This document shows positions 32,933 through 47,900 of a stretch of 64,000 bases of DNA, piece after piece. The stretch covers positions 1 to 64,000 of the forward strand of contig JACPDP010000029.1 in assembly GCA_016183945.1 (NCBI GenBank), in the 5' to 3' direction. Origin of the DNA: Magnetospirillum sp. Its GTDB lineage: Bacteria > Pseudomonadota > Alphaproteobacteria > Rhodospirillales > Magnetospirillaceae. The notes beneath the pieces are model-generated. The model saw only the letters and a list, made by a program, of their open reading frames with translations. It was not told the DNA's origin and did not search any database. Numbering within the stretch: position 1 is the first letter of the stretch; every line of letters begins with the position of its first letter. Position numbers and translations under genes: made by a program.

Positions 32933-35900
32933 TGCAGGCGCTGCCGGGGCGGACGACCAGCATTGTCGTTGACGAGTGGACCCACGTCGCCGTCAGCTTC
33001 GACACGTCGGGCAGGCTTGAGCTGCTGAGGAATGGTGAGGTCGTCGCCTACGCCACCGGCCTCAACCTCAGCGGCTATGCCGCCAGCGGCGGTACCCTGG
33101 TGCTGGGTCAGGACCAGGCGCTGGCGGGCGGCGGCTTCGTCAACACCCACGCCATGCTCGGCGCGCTCGACTCGGTGCGCGTCTGGAACACCGCCCGCAG
33201 CGCTGTCGATGTCCAGGATGGCATGGACGGCACCTTCAGCACCGGCACCACCGGGCTGGTGGCCTCGTATTCGCTCGACGATGTCAGCGGCAACACGGTT
33301 GCCAACGGGGTCGGCGGCACCAATACCCTGGCCCGGTTCGGCGACCTGGGGCGGGCCGGGCTGGTGACGCGGATCGAGGATCAGGGGCCGTACACCACCG
33401 TGTTGCATGGCATCGACGTCGATGCGGGCGATACACTGACCTACAGCCTGACCGCCGGCGGCGGTACCGACGGCACCACCACGCTGACCGCCGACGGCTC
33501 GCTGAGCTTTACCCCCACCGCCAATTTCCACGGCACCCATACCGTTTCGGTTGAGGTCACCGACAGCCACGGCGCCACCTACAGCCGCAACCTCGATATC
33601 GTGGTCACTGCGGCCAACGACGCGCCCACCCCCGTCACCAGATCCACCTACGACTTCGAGGGCCTGACTGCTGGCCAGACCATCGATGGGCAGGACGGCT
33701 GGGTTGCGAACAACACCGACGTCACCACGGTCGGCACCGTTGCCTCGTCCGGCCTCTATGTCGGATCGACCGCCTATTCACCGGGGACGGTGGCGGGGGT
33801 GGCGCGCGTGATTTCGCGGCTGGCCGATGGCGACTTCGCCATGCCGGCAGTGGCCGCGGGCGACAAGATCGTTCTCGAATATGACTTTACCCCCAACTAT
33901 TGGGGCGCCGGCCTGCAGCTCGGTTACGATGCCAATAGTGACGGCGACCTGATCGGCGACACCGGGGAGGTGGCCATCGGCGTCGGGTTCAGGCAGGAAG
34001 GCGGGGAGAGGGTCGCTGTCTACGACGCGCTCGGCAATGCCACCGAAACCGCCTTCGATCTCACCGTTGGATACAACGAGTGGGCCCGCTTCCGCTTGAC
34101 GCTCGACACCGCCGCCAATGGCGGCCAGGGCGCCTTGAGTGTGCAATTGCGCGACCTGACGCACGCCGGGGCGTGGACGACGGTGGTGCAGAACGTCAAC
34201 GCCCACCTCGATTTCAACGCCATTACCACGGCCAATCCGAACTTGTGGAACGGCCTGGTGTTCGCAGCCTCCAACGCGGAAGCCAAGCTCGACAATATCA
34301 GTTACGAAATCGATTACGCTTCGGTCAAACCGGTCGCCTTCACCGGCACCACCGCCGCCCCCATCGTGATCAGCGACGCTGACCTGCTGGCCAATTTCAG
34401 CGACGTCGACGGCGACGCGCTGCACGTCCAGAGCATCACCGCCAGCAATGGCACCGTCAGCGGCGATGGCAACGGCCACTGGCTGGTGACGCCGCCGACG
34501 GCCGGCGGGACGATCAACCTCGGCTATGTGGTGGCCGACGGCCATGGCGGCATCGTCAACGGTTCCGCCACGGTCGCCGCCACCTTCGTCAACCATGCCC
34601 CCGTGCTGGACATCGGCGCCACGCCGACCCTGCCGATCATCTCCGAGGACTTCGTCCCCAGCGGCGGCGGCCTCGACGGGGCGACCATGGTGTCGAGCCT
34701 GCTGGCCGCCCGGACCAGCGACGTCGACGGCACGGCCACTCCAAGGATGGCCGTGGTCGGTGCCGACACCACCCACGGCTCGTGGTTCTACAGCACCGAT
34801 TGGGGCGCGACCTGGTCCGCCATGGGCGCGGTGTCCGAGACTTCGGCGCGCCTGTTGGGCGATTCGAACCATCTGCGCTTCGTGCCGATGGGGGACTGGA
34901 ACGGCACCGCCACCATCTCCTACCGGGGGGTGGACGTCTCTTGCCTCGCCGGCAACGGCTCGCTGGTGGACGCCAGTGTCAACGGCGGCACCACCGCCTT
35001 CAGCGCGGCGGCCGAGACGGCGTCGATCAGCGTCACGGCGGTGGACGACACACCGGTGGCGCTGGGGCCGCGCGGCGATGTGGCGGCGTTCGCGGGCGAC
35101 TATGCGACGAGGACGTTAACCCTCGGCACCGCCGTCACCGTCGAGTTCCGCGCCAACGCGCCGGCCGATGCCCGGATGCTCGACTACGCCGTCGGCACCA
35201 CCGACGATGCGTTCTCCATCTGGCGCGACGCCGGCACCCTGACGGTCTCCATCGCCGGGGTTACCTGCGTCACCAACATCCCGGTGGAGGCCAGCCAATG
35301 GCACCACTGGGCGGTGACCTGGAACAAGGCCGACGGTGCGGTGCAGGTATTCAAGGACGGCACGCTGGCTTGGACCGGCAGCAACATCGCCACCAACCTC
35401 GACATCTCCGGCACCGGAACGCTGGCGCTGGCCCAGGATCGGACGGCCGGCGGCAGTCTGAATGGAACCAGCAGCACGGTGATGATGGACGACGTGCGGG
35501 TGTGGAATACCGTGCGCACCGCGTCGGACATCAAGAGCAAGATCAACGAAACGATCTCTGGCGGCGATCCCAACTACGCCCAACTGGCGGCGCAGTGGAG
35601 CTTCGATGGCGGCACTCTGAACGACAGTTCCGGCAACACCCTGACACTGACCGAAGTCGGCGCCATCGGGCAGTACGCGGCCTCCGGCGAGGGCGCTGCC
35701 ATCGCTATCACCGGGCTGGGTGTGCACGAGGTCGACGGGCAGACGGTGCAGGTGATGCTGACCGGGGTCGGCGGCGCGCTGACGCTGGGCAGCATCACCG
35801 GGGTGACCTTTACCACGGGCGACGGCTCGAACGACACCACCATGAGCTTCTCCGGCAGCGTGGCCGACGTCAATGCAGCGCTTGCCACTCTGACCTACGC

Positions 35901-38900
35901 CCCGACGGCGGGATTCGTCGGCGCCCACACCGTCACCATGCAGGCGGGTGATTTCACCAACGGAACGGTCAACGGAACGAGCACCGCCAACGTTTCGGTC
36001 GAGGTCATTGCGCCGCTGGAGGTGATGGGGGCGGCGACCCGGGTCGACCAACTGCGGCTCGCGGGAAGCGATTACGCTTCGGCGTCGGTGCCCCTGTCCA
36101 GTGAAGCCGGCACGGTGGAATTGTGGCTGCAGAAGGGGCAGTGGAACCTTGCCTCCACCGATGAAATGATCATCGGCAACAACATCAGGCACGATGTGAC
36201 CGGTGCGGTTTATCTCAGCGACAGTGCAAGCTACGGTTTGCATTTCCGTTACGGTGGTGTCGGCGTCGCAGACGCCGGGAATAATGCCATCACCTATAAC
36301 GGCAGCGACAGCTGGACCGCCGGGTCGTGGCACCACTTGGCCATCAGCTGGGAACGCACCGCCGGCCTGACGACGCTCAAGCTGTATGCCGACGGCACCA
36401 TGGTCGGCTCGACCACCCCGTCGCTGCAAATTCCCGCCGACAAGCTGGCCGAGTGGGTGATCGGCAAGGAACTCGATCCGACCGACCCATTGCAGGGGTC
36501 GGTGACCGATGTCCGCTTGTGGACGACGGCGCGCTCGCAGGCCGAGATCGCCGACGCCATGCACACCCGGCTGGACGGCACCGAGACCGGCCTGGCCGCC
36601 AACTGGACCTTCGAGGGCGGCGCCACCGGCGGTGTGATCGAGGATGCCAGCGGTCATGGCCACACTCTGGGCACGGCCCATTCGGTCAGCGACGATTTCA
36701 GCAGCAACACTCTCGATCCGAGCAAGTGGACGGTGGTCAGCGGCAACACCACCGGGCACGCGCTGTCCGTCGCGGGCGGCCGTGTCGTCAGCACCAACCG
36801 TGATCTGCTGTGCACCAAGGACCAGTTCGTGCCGACCGCCGACCATCCGGTGGTCGTCACCGGCACCTGGGTGCCGGGGGAGGCCGGCAACCTCCTGAGC
36901 GTCGTTACCCGTGGCGACGCCAGTTCCCTGAGCGGCTCTTCCAACGCCGGGCATGGCATCGTGGCGTGGAGCTCAGCCAACAACATTTATATCTGGGGGC
37001 TTGGCGACGCCTCGGGCACGGTGGGGACCGCGACCGGCGATTCCACGCTGACCACTGTCGCCAACCACACCTACGCGTTCGAGGTCGTCGACGACGGCAC
37101 GCACGTCACCTTCAACGTCCGCGATCTCGACGACGCGGCGAACACCGCGTCGATCACCGCCGCCAGCAGCTACGCCTCGTCCACCAATCAGGTCATCGTC
37201 TACGGGCGCGAGGGCGACGGCACCAATACCTACACCTCCTACTTCGACAACCTGAGCGTCGAGCAGGCCCGAGCCACGGTGCTCGCGCCGCCGGCCGCCG
37301 CCACCCGCTTCGATGGCGACGACGCGCTGACCACCGCCGCGCCGGTGACCACCGCCACCGACAACGTCACCCTGGAAGCGTGGGTCAACTGGGACGGCAC
37401 CAATACGGCCACGACAAAATTCATCCTCTACAATGGCGACGGCAGTTTTTCCGGCTACGGCCTCGGCGTGCACGACAATGGCGTTCTGTTCCTGTTGGCC
37501 GGCGGCGTCGTGGAGCAGGACATCGGCTACTCCCTGAGGTCCAACGAGTGGACCCATCTGGCGGCGGTGCGCGACAACGGGACCTGGAAGATCTATATTG
37601 GCGACGAGGTCGTCTACACGACGACCGGCGCCGTGCCGAATGGCTTCGGCGGCAACCCCGGCAATACGTTGATCGGTCAAGCCTTCACCGGCGAGATCGC
37701 CGACGCCCGCATCTGGACTGTAGCCCGCAGCGGTGCCGAAATCGCCGAGACCATGGACGGGAGTCTGACCGGCTCCGAAACCGGCCTGGCGGCGTGGTGG
37801 CCGCTGGCCGACGCCACCGGCCTCAATCTCAAGAGCGGCGGCGCCACCGCCACCGCCAGCGGTGCCCCGGTCGCCACCGAGGCTGGCCCGGCCCTGTTCG
37901 ACGACACCCTGGTCACCAGCGAGGACCGCTCCATCCTCGGCAAGCTGGCCGACACCAGCGATGCGGCGACCACCTATACCGTTCAGGACACCCCCGACCA
38001 CGGCACCCTGACGCTGAACGCCGACGGCAGCTTCCTCTACAAACCCACCATTGGCTACGCGGGCAGCGACAGCTTCACCGTGCATGTGGTGGACGGCGTC
38101 CATACCCCGGTGGACAAGACCATTTCGATCACGGTCGAGGACACCACGCGGGTCATCGGCGTCCAGGTGATCGAGCCGCACACCGCCGGGGTACATTTGG
38201 ATGGCAACAGCGCGGTGGCGACGACGGCGGTGGTCACTGCCGCCACGGCCAATGTAACCCTGGAAGCCTGGGCCAAGGTCGATGAAATCCCGTCCTCGAC
38301 CAGCCGGACCATCTTCGGCAACGGCACCCAGTCGAGCAGCGGCTACTGCATCCAGGTGGATTCGACCGGCCATATCGGCCTGTCCGTCTGGGGTGTCCAA
38401 GACATCTTCTCGACGACGGTCGTCAACCTGGGCGAATGGCATCACTACGCCGCCGTGCTCGGCACCGGCAACGCCTGGACTCTCTACATGGATGGCCAGT
38501 CCATCCTGAGCACCACCGCCATCGCGGCGGCGAACACTCCCAACGGGGCCACCACGGTCGGCAACACCGGTGGTGTCGGCTTCACCGGTGAAGTGGCCGA
38601 AGCCCGCATCTGGACCGTGGCCAAGACCCAGGCCGAAATCGTGGCCGGCATGAATACCATCGCCGCCGGCACCGAAGCCGGTCTGGCCGGCCATTGGTCG
38701 CTGGATGGCACCCTGGCCGGCGGCACCCTGGCCTCGCCCGTCACCCTGACCGCCTACGGCAACCCGACCTTCTTCGGCAACGAGCCGGTGGTGGCCGAGG
38801 CCTCGTCGCTGTCCACCACCGAGGACGGGGTGATCCAGGGCACCCTGGTGGCGGAGGACGGCGATGGCGCCGTCCTCACCTTCGGCACCATCACCAATGG

Positions 38901-41900
38901 CACCACCGCCCATGGCGGCCACGTTACCGTCGCGGCGGACGGCAGCTTCACCTATCACGCGCCGACCGGTTACGCCGGGGAAGACAGCTTCACCGTCGCC
39001 GCCAACGACGGCTCGGCCTACACCACCAGTGGCACCATCAGTGTCACCGTGGTTGACGACACCCGGGTGCTGGGCGCCGTCGCGGCCGGTGGGCGCTTCC
39101 ATTCCGCAGGCGATTCGGTGATTGCGTTGAGCAACGCCACCAGCCTCGCCACCGCCGCCGGCAGCTTCACCTGGGAGACCTGGGTGCGCTCGACCGCCAC
39201 CGCCAAGCGCCAGGATCTCATCGACGTCCACGGCATCAACACCTCGTTCAACCGGCTCTATATCGGGGCCGACAACAAGCTGCACTTCGAAAACGAGGCC
39301 AACGCCGGCCCGACCTCGGCCGCCACGGTGGCCGATGGCGGCTGGCACCATGTGGCCGCCGTCTACGACGCGACGGCGGGGAGCGTGCAGCTTCTGGTCG
39401 ACGGCGTCGCCTCGGGCGCTCCGGTGTCGATGCCGGTCAATGTGGGCGTCAACGCCAATGACACCGCCGTCACCCTGGGCGGGCTCAACGACCAGAGCGT
39501 CTACAGCAACATGCTGGTGGGCGAGCTCGACAACACCCGCATCTGGAGCACGGCGCGCACCGCCGACCAGATCCAGGCGGCCATGCACGGCCAGCCCGCG
39601 GCATCCGAGCCCGGCCTGCTCGGCTCGTGGACCTTCAACGAGGGCGACGACGGCGCCGTCGATCATGCCGGCGGCAACAACACCGGCCGGATCTGGACGC
39701 GCAGCCCCTGGCATCTCGACGACACGGTGCTGCACATGGCCGGCGGCAGCGGCATCGCGATCGCCAGTCCGTCCGTCCTGTTCACCAACGGCACCGTCAA
39801 CCCGCCGCTGACCCTGGAAGCCTGGGTGCGGACCAGCAAGGCGGGCGTCACCGATCTGATCCGGATTGGGCAGGCCAGCGATGCCGACGTGATCTTCTGG
39901 TGGATCAACGGCGGCACGATGCATTTCAGCGGTTACGACGGCGTGGGGACCGCCTACGGCCAGATCAACGGCACGACCGTCGTCAACGACGGCGAGTGGC
40001 ACCACCTGGCGGTGACCATTTCCGGCTCGAACACGGTCTCGTTTTACATCGACGGCTTGGCCGACGCGGTCTCGGGCACCCTGAACGGCCACAGCTTCAA
40101 TCCCACCCAGGTGACCATCGGCAACGGATTGCTCGGGGAGATGGCCGACGCCCGCATCTGGCAGGGCGTGCTGCCGCAGAACGAAATCTCGTCGAACATG
40201 AACGTCGCCGATCCGACAAGCATCAACGGCACGCTGGCGGGCCACTGGCCGCTGGACGAGGGCTCCGGCACCACGGTGGTCGATTCGGCCGGTAATGACA
40301 ACAGCGGCACCGTCACCGGCGGCTCATGGGTGGACAAGTTCACGTCGTCCGGCATCATCGACCCGCCCGACACGGCGATGCATTTCGACGGCAGTTCGTT
40401 CGTCAGCCTGGGTGACGTCAACAACCTCGGCACCGGCGACTTCACCATCGAGACCTGGATCAACCCGGCCACGCTCGCCAGCGACCAGATCATCATGCTG
40501 AAGGGCAAGTCCGACGACCCCACGGGCCAGATAGCGCTGATGATATCTGGCGGCCGGCTCGTGTTCGCCGGCGGCGGATTGTGGGACGCGACCAATGGCT
40601 GGCATTTGCAGTCGGGCATGGAGGCTTTGAAGGCTGGTGAGTGGCAGCACGTGGCGGTGACCCGCCAGGGCAGCAGCTACAGCCTGTACCTCGGCGGCAC
40701 CCTGATCGGCACCGCCACCGGCACCGCCAATTACGACTACACCAACGCATACGATTTGCGCATCGGGTCCCACCAGGTGGCGTCAGGTGGAGGGGGTGCC
40801 GATTTCTTCTCTGGTGAAATCGCCGATTTCCGCATCTGGAACAAGGCTCTGACCGAGGACCAGCTTTGGGACTCCATCGAGACGCCGGCCACCGGCAGCG
40901 AACCCGGGCTGGTGGGCGCCTGGGCGCTTGACGGCGACGTCAACGACACGAAGGTGTCCGGCGGCCACAACGGCACCGTGACCGGGACCGCGACCTACGT
41001 CGCCACCGGCCCGCTGCTGGCCGACACCACCATCGAGACCGGCCAGAACGTGCCCTATCACGGCAGCCTGCTGGCGGCGGACGGCGGCGGCGACGCCATC
41101 ACCTGGGGCACCATCACCAACGGCGACACCGCCCACGGCACCGTCACCGTCGCCGCCGACGGCAGCTTCACCTACACCCCGGATGCCGGCTTCACCGGCA
41201 GCGACAGCTTCATCGTGGCGGCCAACGACGCCAGCAGCCACGACACCACCGCCACCATCACGGTGAATGTGGAACAGACCGTGTTCTCCGGGGTCCAGGA
41301 CGCCGGGGCGCGGCTGCGTCTCGACGGCAGCGCCGACTACGCCAGCGCCACCGGGATCGATCTCGCCAACAAGTCGTTCACCTGGGAGTTCTGGGCCAAC
41401 CGGGCCAGTGCGATCAACAATGACTTCGCCTTGGGGCAAGGGGAGACGTCAGCTAATAATATGAGGCTGTATGCGGGGTATTTGGGGAGCCCAAACAATC
41501 CTAATTATTTCAGCTTCAATCTCGGCAACAATCAAATACTGTACCTTGACGATACAAACCATGTTGGTGAATGGATTCACTGGGCCGGCTCATACGACGT
41601 GGGCGAGAATGAATTCGTTCTCTACAAGAATGGGGTCGAGGTCGCTCGTCAGGAGGCTGCCGGTCCTTACCTGGGCAGTGGTTCCCTCACCGTGGGCAAC
41701 GCCTGGGGCGGCTACGGCTTCCACGGCGAGCTGGACGACATCCGCATTTGGGAGGGGGTGCGCACCGCCGACGAAATCCGGGTCAATTACGACCAGAAAC
41801 TCGGCGGCGGCGAGTGCGGTCTGGTGGCCAACTGGATCTTTGATGGGGACGCCAGCTGGGGCGGCCATGTCGAGGACCACTCGACCGCCAACCACGACCT

Positions 41901-44900
41901 CATCCTGGCCGGCGGTTCGGCGGCGCCCACGCTGATCGACCCGCCCAACATGGCGGTCTCGTTCGCCGACACCAGCTCGTATCTACAGGTGTCCGCCCCG
42001 GTGCTGACCGCCACCGACAACCTCACCATGGAGGCGTGGGCCAAGGCGGATAGCCTCGGTCCCGACCGCTTCGTCATGCGCAGCGGCGCCAGCGGCAGCG
42101 GCTATGCAATTGCCATCAACAACGGCGTGCCCGAGATCGTGCTCGGCGGCGTCGGCACCATGTCGGCGACCACCATCACCGTCGGTGCGGACGAATGGCA
42201 CCATTACGCGATCACCCGCTCGAACGGCTCCTGGTCCCTGTATGTCGACGGCGTCAAAGCGGTCCTGACCGACACCTCCCTGGTCCCCCTTACGCCCACC
42301 ACCTTCACCCGCATCGGCGAGTCCGGGGCGGGTGCCTGGGACGGCGAGATCGCCGATGTCCGCCTGTGGACCACCGCCCGCAGCCAGGCGGATATCCAGA
42401 CCTTCATGTCCGAACGCTTGAGCGGCATCGAGCCCAATCTGGCCGGCTATTGGCGCCTCGACGACGGCACCGCCACCGATTCCTCGATCATCAGCCCGCA
42501 CGACATGGCCGCGATCGGAACGGTGACCTACGCCACCAACGGCCCGGACATCCACACCCTGTCCATCGAGACCAACGAGGACACCGTCTATCGCGGCATG
42601 CTCGACGGTCATGACGCGGTCGACGCGTTGACCTGGGGCACCATCACCGGCGGCACCACTGCGCATGGAACGGTGACGGTCAACGCCGATGGCAGCTTCG
42701 CGTACACGCCGACGGCCGGCTTCCACGGCAGCGACAGCTTCACCGTCACCAACTCGGCCAACGTTTCGCAGACGGTCAACGTCACGGTGTGGGACTCCAC
42801 CGAGCCGCTCGGCATCAACACGGCCGGCAGTCAGCTGCAGTTCGACGGCGTCAACGATTACGCCACCGCGACGCTGGCCGGAAACCCGCTGTCGACGCGG
42901 GCGACGGTGGAGTTCTGGGTCAGTCTGCAGCGCCTCGGCCTGATCCAGGACCTCGCCACCCTGTCGGACGGCAATGGCCACACGGTGGTGGTGGAGGTCA
43001 ATGCCGCCGGTCAGTTGTCGGTGTTGGCCAATGGCACCAGCATCATCAGCAGCACCACGGCCCTCAGCACCTCCAGTTGGAGTCACGTCGCGGTTGTCTC
43101 CAACGAGACCGGCTTCTCGCTGTTCGTCAACGGCAGCCGGGTGGCGGGTGCCTCCACCCCGGTGATCCTGTCGCAGAACACGACCCAGACCCTGAAGCTG
43201 GGCACCGATGCCGGCAACTTCACCGAGGCGGCCTTCGACGACGTCCGCGTCTGGAGCGACGCGCGTACCGCCGAAGAGATCCACGACAGCTACCTGCGCG
43301 CCTCTGCCACCGAATCCGACAACATGGTGGGGCGCTGGAACTTCAACAGCAGCAGCTGCCCGCTCAATGACCTGTCGGGCTATGGCAACACCATGGTGCT
43401 CGGCGACGGCGCCTACAACAGCCCATCCGCGCCGCTGGTCATCAACCCGCCGGGCAGGGTGGTCAAGTTCGATGGGATCGACGATCACATGACGGTGGGC
43501 GCGCTGACCCTGACCGGCGGCAGCTACACCCTCGAAGCCTGGGTCAAGCCGACCGCCTCTAAGGACGAGGTCATCGCCGATCTGGGCCGCGGCTCGACCT
43601 CCGAGATCATCCTCCGGGCCGATGCCGCCGGCCACCTGCAACTGGTGTCCACCAGCGACGGCGTCACCTTCGGCACTCTCACCAGCACCGGTTCGCTGGC
43701 CGGCGGCCAGTGGTCGCATGTGGCGGTGGTCAACAATGGCGGCGCCGTCCAGGTCTATGTCGACGGCGCTTATTTCCCCATGAACGGCGGAACGCTGCCG
43801 ACGCCGACCGGCTCGGTGACGCTGACCGACAACATCATCGGCTGGGACGGCGAGAACACCAACACCGCCGGCGACGCCTTCGCCGGCATGCTGGGCGATG
43901 TGCGGCTGTGGACCACGGCGCGCAGTTCCAGCGAAATCGTGGCCAACATGAACACCCGCCTGCAGGGCGGCGAGTCCGGTCTGCTGGCCAACTGGCGTCT
44001 CGACGACCTGAGCAGCGGCACCGCCACCGTGGCCGACGACAACGCCGTGGCCGGCGGGGCCACCGACGCCACCCTGGTCGGCTTCAGCGGCCAGACCTAT
44101 GTGGTGAGCAGCAAGGGCTCGTCCTACGGGCAGTCGCTGACCGTCGCCGAGGACACCTTCTACAGCGGCCGGGTCACTGCCTACGACTCCGTCACCGGCG
44201 GGACCATTGCCACCGGCTACTCCCTGGTGGGGAGCACCAAGACCGCCCACGGCTTGGTCAGCATCACCGCCGACGGAACGACGACCTATACGCCGGATGC
44301 GAACTTCAGCGGCACCGACAGCTTCGTGTTCCAGGTGGCCGATCCGCAAGGCGGGCTGGCCACCAGCCAGACCATCACCGTGCAGGTGACCGCCGACGCC
44401 AATGGCCCATCCACCGCCACCTGGGGCGGCGGTACCGGCTCGTGGAATATGTTCACTAACTGGACCGGACAGGAAACGCCTGGCGCCGAGACCGCCGTGA
44501 CCATCGCCGGCGGCAGTGCCGACTACTACACTTCCGGCACTTTCCACCCCACCGCCGCCTCGCTGGCCATGGCCGGCGGCACGTTCAGCGTCTCGGGCGG
44601 CACCTTCGACCTCGCCGGCAATGCCTCGGTGGGGGCGGGGGCCTTGCTGCGGATGACGGGTGGGCAGTTGTCGGGCTCGGGCTCGTTGACCAGCAGCGGC
44701 ACCATGAGCTTGACCGGCGGCAGCATCGGCATGGCGGTGGTCAATCAGGGGCTGGCCATGTTCGACGCGGCCATGCTGACCCTGACCGCCGGGTGGGACA
44801 ACACCACCGGCACGTTCGAATTCGGCGGCAGCGGCTATGGCCACTCCGTGATGATTTCCGGCGGTACCTTCGTCAATGCCGGTACCGTCCATGTGCAGGC

Positions 44901-47900
44901 GTCCACCGGCCACACCGTATCCGGGGCGTTCAAGAACGCGGGCCTGCTCGACGTGGACGGCTCGCTGACACTGGAACACGGTGGCCGTATCATCGAGCTG
45001 GCCGGCGGCACCATCGACGTCTCGACCGGCAACACGTTGACCATCGACGCCGGCACCACCAACCTGACCGGCAGCGTCGCCGTCATCGGCGGCGGCTCGG
45101 TCACCCTGGCGGGCAACCACACCCTCAATGTCGGCAGCGGCTACACCCATACCGGCGGTAAGTTCCTCGGCATGGGCGGCACCGTCACCGTGGTCGGCTC
45201 CGGCACCTTCACCAATGCCGGCACCCTGACGGTGGAGGGTGACACCAACGACATCTGGTCGGTGGCGGTGGCCAACAGCGGCCGGCTCAACGTGCTGGGC
45301 AATGCCGCCTTCAACGTCGCCAACGGCCTCAGCAACACCGGCACCATCGAGCTGAACGGTACGGCGGCGGCCATGACGGGTGGCATCAACGTCACCGGCG
45401 GCACCCTGGTCAACCAGGCCGGCGGCCTCATCCATGTCGGCGCGGGAATGGGCACCGAGGTCATCTCCGGCGCCTTCAAGACCCTGGGCCGGCTCGACAT
45501 CGACGACGACTTGACGCTGAGTCACAATGGCGCCGTGATCGACGTCGCCGATGGCACCATCGACGTCGCCGCGGGCTCACGGCTGACCATCGACGGCGGC
45601 ACCACCAAGCTGGACGGCAAGGTGACGCTGACCGGCGGCGGCACCGTTGATTTCGCCGGCGTCCAGACCCTGGACATCGGCACTGGCTTCATCCTGACGG
45701 CGGCGGCGGCCGATCTGCTGTCCATGAGCGGTTCGGTGACCATTGCCGGCACCGGCACCTTCACCAACCAGGGCTCGTTCACCATCGACAACAACGATGA
45801 TGCCTTCACCGCCGCACTGACCAACGCCGGCACCATCGATGTGTTCAGCGGCATGCGCAACGGCACCCCCGGCAGCGGCGGGCTCCATGTCGGTGGCGGC
45901 ATGGTCAACACCGGCCTGCTCATGCTGGACAACGCCGCCGGCTATGCCAACACAATCGATGTCGGCGCCGGCAAAACGCTGGTCAACCAAGGCAGCATCA
46001 CGATCAGAGGGAGCGGAAGCTCCAGTATTTCGGGCGATTTCGATAACCAGGGATCGCTCTACGCCACGTCGAATCTCGATCTGTACAAGACGGCCGGCAG
46101 CCTGATCAACTCGGGTACCATGACCTTGGCCGATGCCAAGACGTTGAGCGTTTCCGGCGGCGCGGACCTGCTCAATACCGGCCTGATCGACGGCGCCGGC
46201 ACCATCAATCTATACGGCGCGACGCTGACCAACCAGGGCACCCTGGTGGCGGGCGGCACCGGCGGGCTGAGCATCAGCGGCGGTTATGCCATGAGCGATT
46301 TCGCCGAACTGGATGTCTCGGTGCAGGGAAGCACGGCGCCGGTGGCCACCAGCCTGCATATGACGTCGGGCACGGCATTGCTGGACGGCACCCTGAAGGT
46401 CTCGTTCCTCAATCACATGCCCACCGATGGGCAGGTCATTACCGTCGTCTACGGCAGCCACTCGGGCGAATTCATGGGCGACGACGGGGTGGCCGACACC
46501 GGCGACGAGATCGAGGTCGTCGGCCTCGGCGCCGACTGGACGGCCAGTCTCGACTATTCGTCGCCCACCGCCGTCACCGTCACCTTCCACATGGTCGACA
46601 AGAGCAGCTTCGATGCGACCTCGGGCACCTGGGGCACCGCCGCCAACTGGCTTGGCAGCGACATTCCCAGCACAGCCGAGACCGCCGAAATCGCCGTCGG
46701 CAAGTCGGTGCAGGTCGACACGGCGGCAGCGGCCTCCTCCATCACCGACGCCGGCAGCCTGGCGCTGGTGGCCGGCGGCACGCTGACGGTGGGGACCACC
46801 CTGCTGGTGGCCAGCGGCGGCGCGCTCGACCTGTCGGGCGGCGTTCTCAGCGGCGGCACGGTCATCGTCGAAGGCGCCGTGTCGCTGCACAGCGGTACCA
46901 TTGCCTGCGGCGGCGCCATGGAGGTGTATTCCGCCGTCAACCTGACCGATGCGACGATGACGCTCGACCGTGCCCTCGACCTGTGGGGCGTCACCACGCT
47001 GAACGACACCCAGTTCTCGGGGGCGGGCACCATCGACCTGTTCGGCAATTCGACCCTGGCCGGCTTCGACTCCTTCGCCGGGATGGTGATCAACGACGGC
47101 ACCATGGCGCTCAACGGCGCCACCGGTGCGGCGGTGGGACGGTTCGGCGGCGGCCTGGACAACGACGGCGTCATCGAAACCACCGGCAACATCAGCGGCG
47201 GCGGCAGCCATATCCTCGATGGCCACGTCATCAATGATGGCCTGATTCACGTCTCGGGCGCCGACCTGTCGTTCACCGGCGCCACCTTGACCAACCACGG
47301 CACGCTGTCCATCGACATGGGACACACCTTCGACGTCAACCGGGCCGGCGCCGACTTCACCAGCGACGGGCTGCTGACCGGGTCGGGCACTTTGGACCTG
47401 ACCGGGGCCGCCCCGTTCACCAACCACGGCGCCATCAGCGGATCGTTGACCATCGAGGGGGACGTTGTCCTGGGGGCTGACTCCGACCTGCGGTTCGGCG
47501 CCGCCAACGACCGCCTCGACGTCAACGGCCACCTGACCCTGGGCGGCGACCTCGACGTTTCGTATTCCGGTTGGGGAGGTGGCGCCGCGTCGCTGGTATC
47601 GTGGGACTCGGCCAGCGGTTATTTCGACAGCATCAACGGCCTCGACCAGGGGGCGAACGGCGTCCTCGACATCACGTTCGGCAGCATCAGCCTCAGCGTC
47701 ACCCACCAGACCGCCGTCGCCGGCATGACCAGCGGCAACGACGTCTACCAAGGCATCGTCAGCGCCGGTGTTCCGATGGCCGACTATGTCGGCGGCAGCG
47801 GCGGCGACGACACCATCTTCGGCAACGGCGGCGCCGACGTGCTGTTTGGCGGCGACGGCGACGACCACCTCCACATCAGCGACGGCACCTTCCACTTCCT

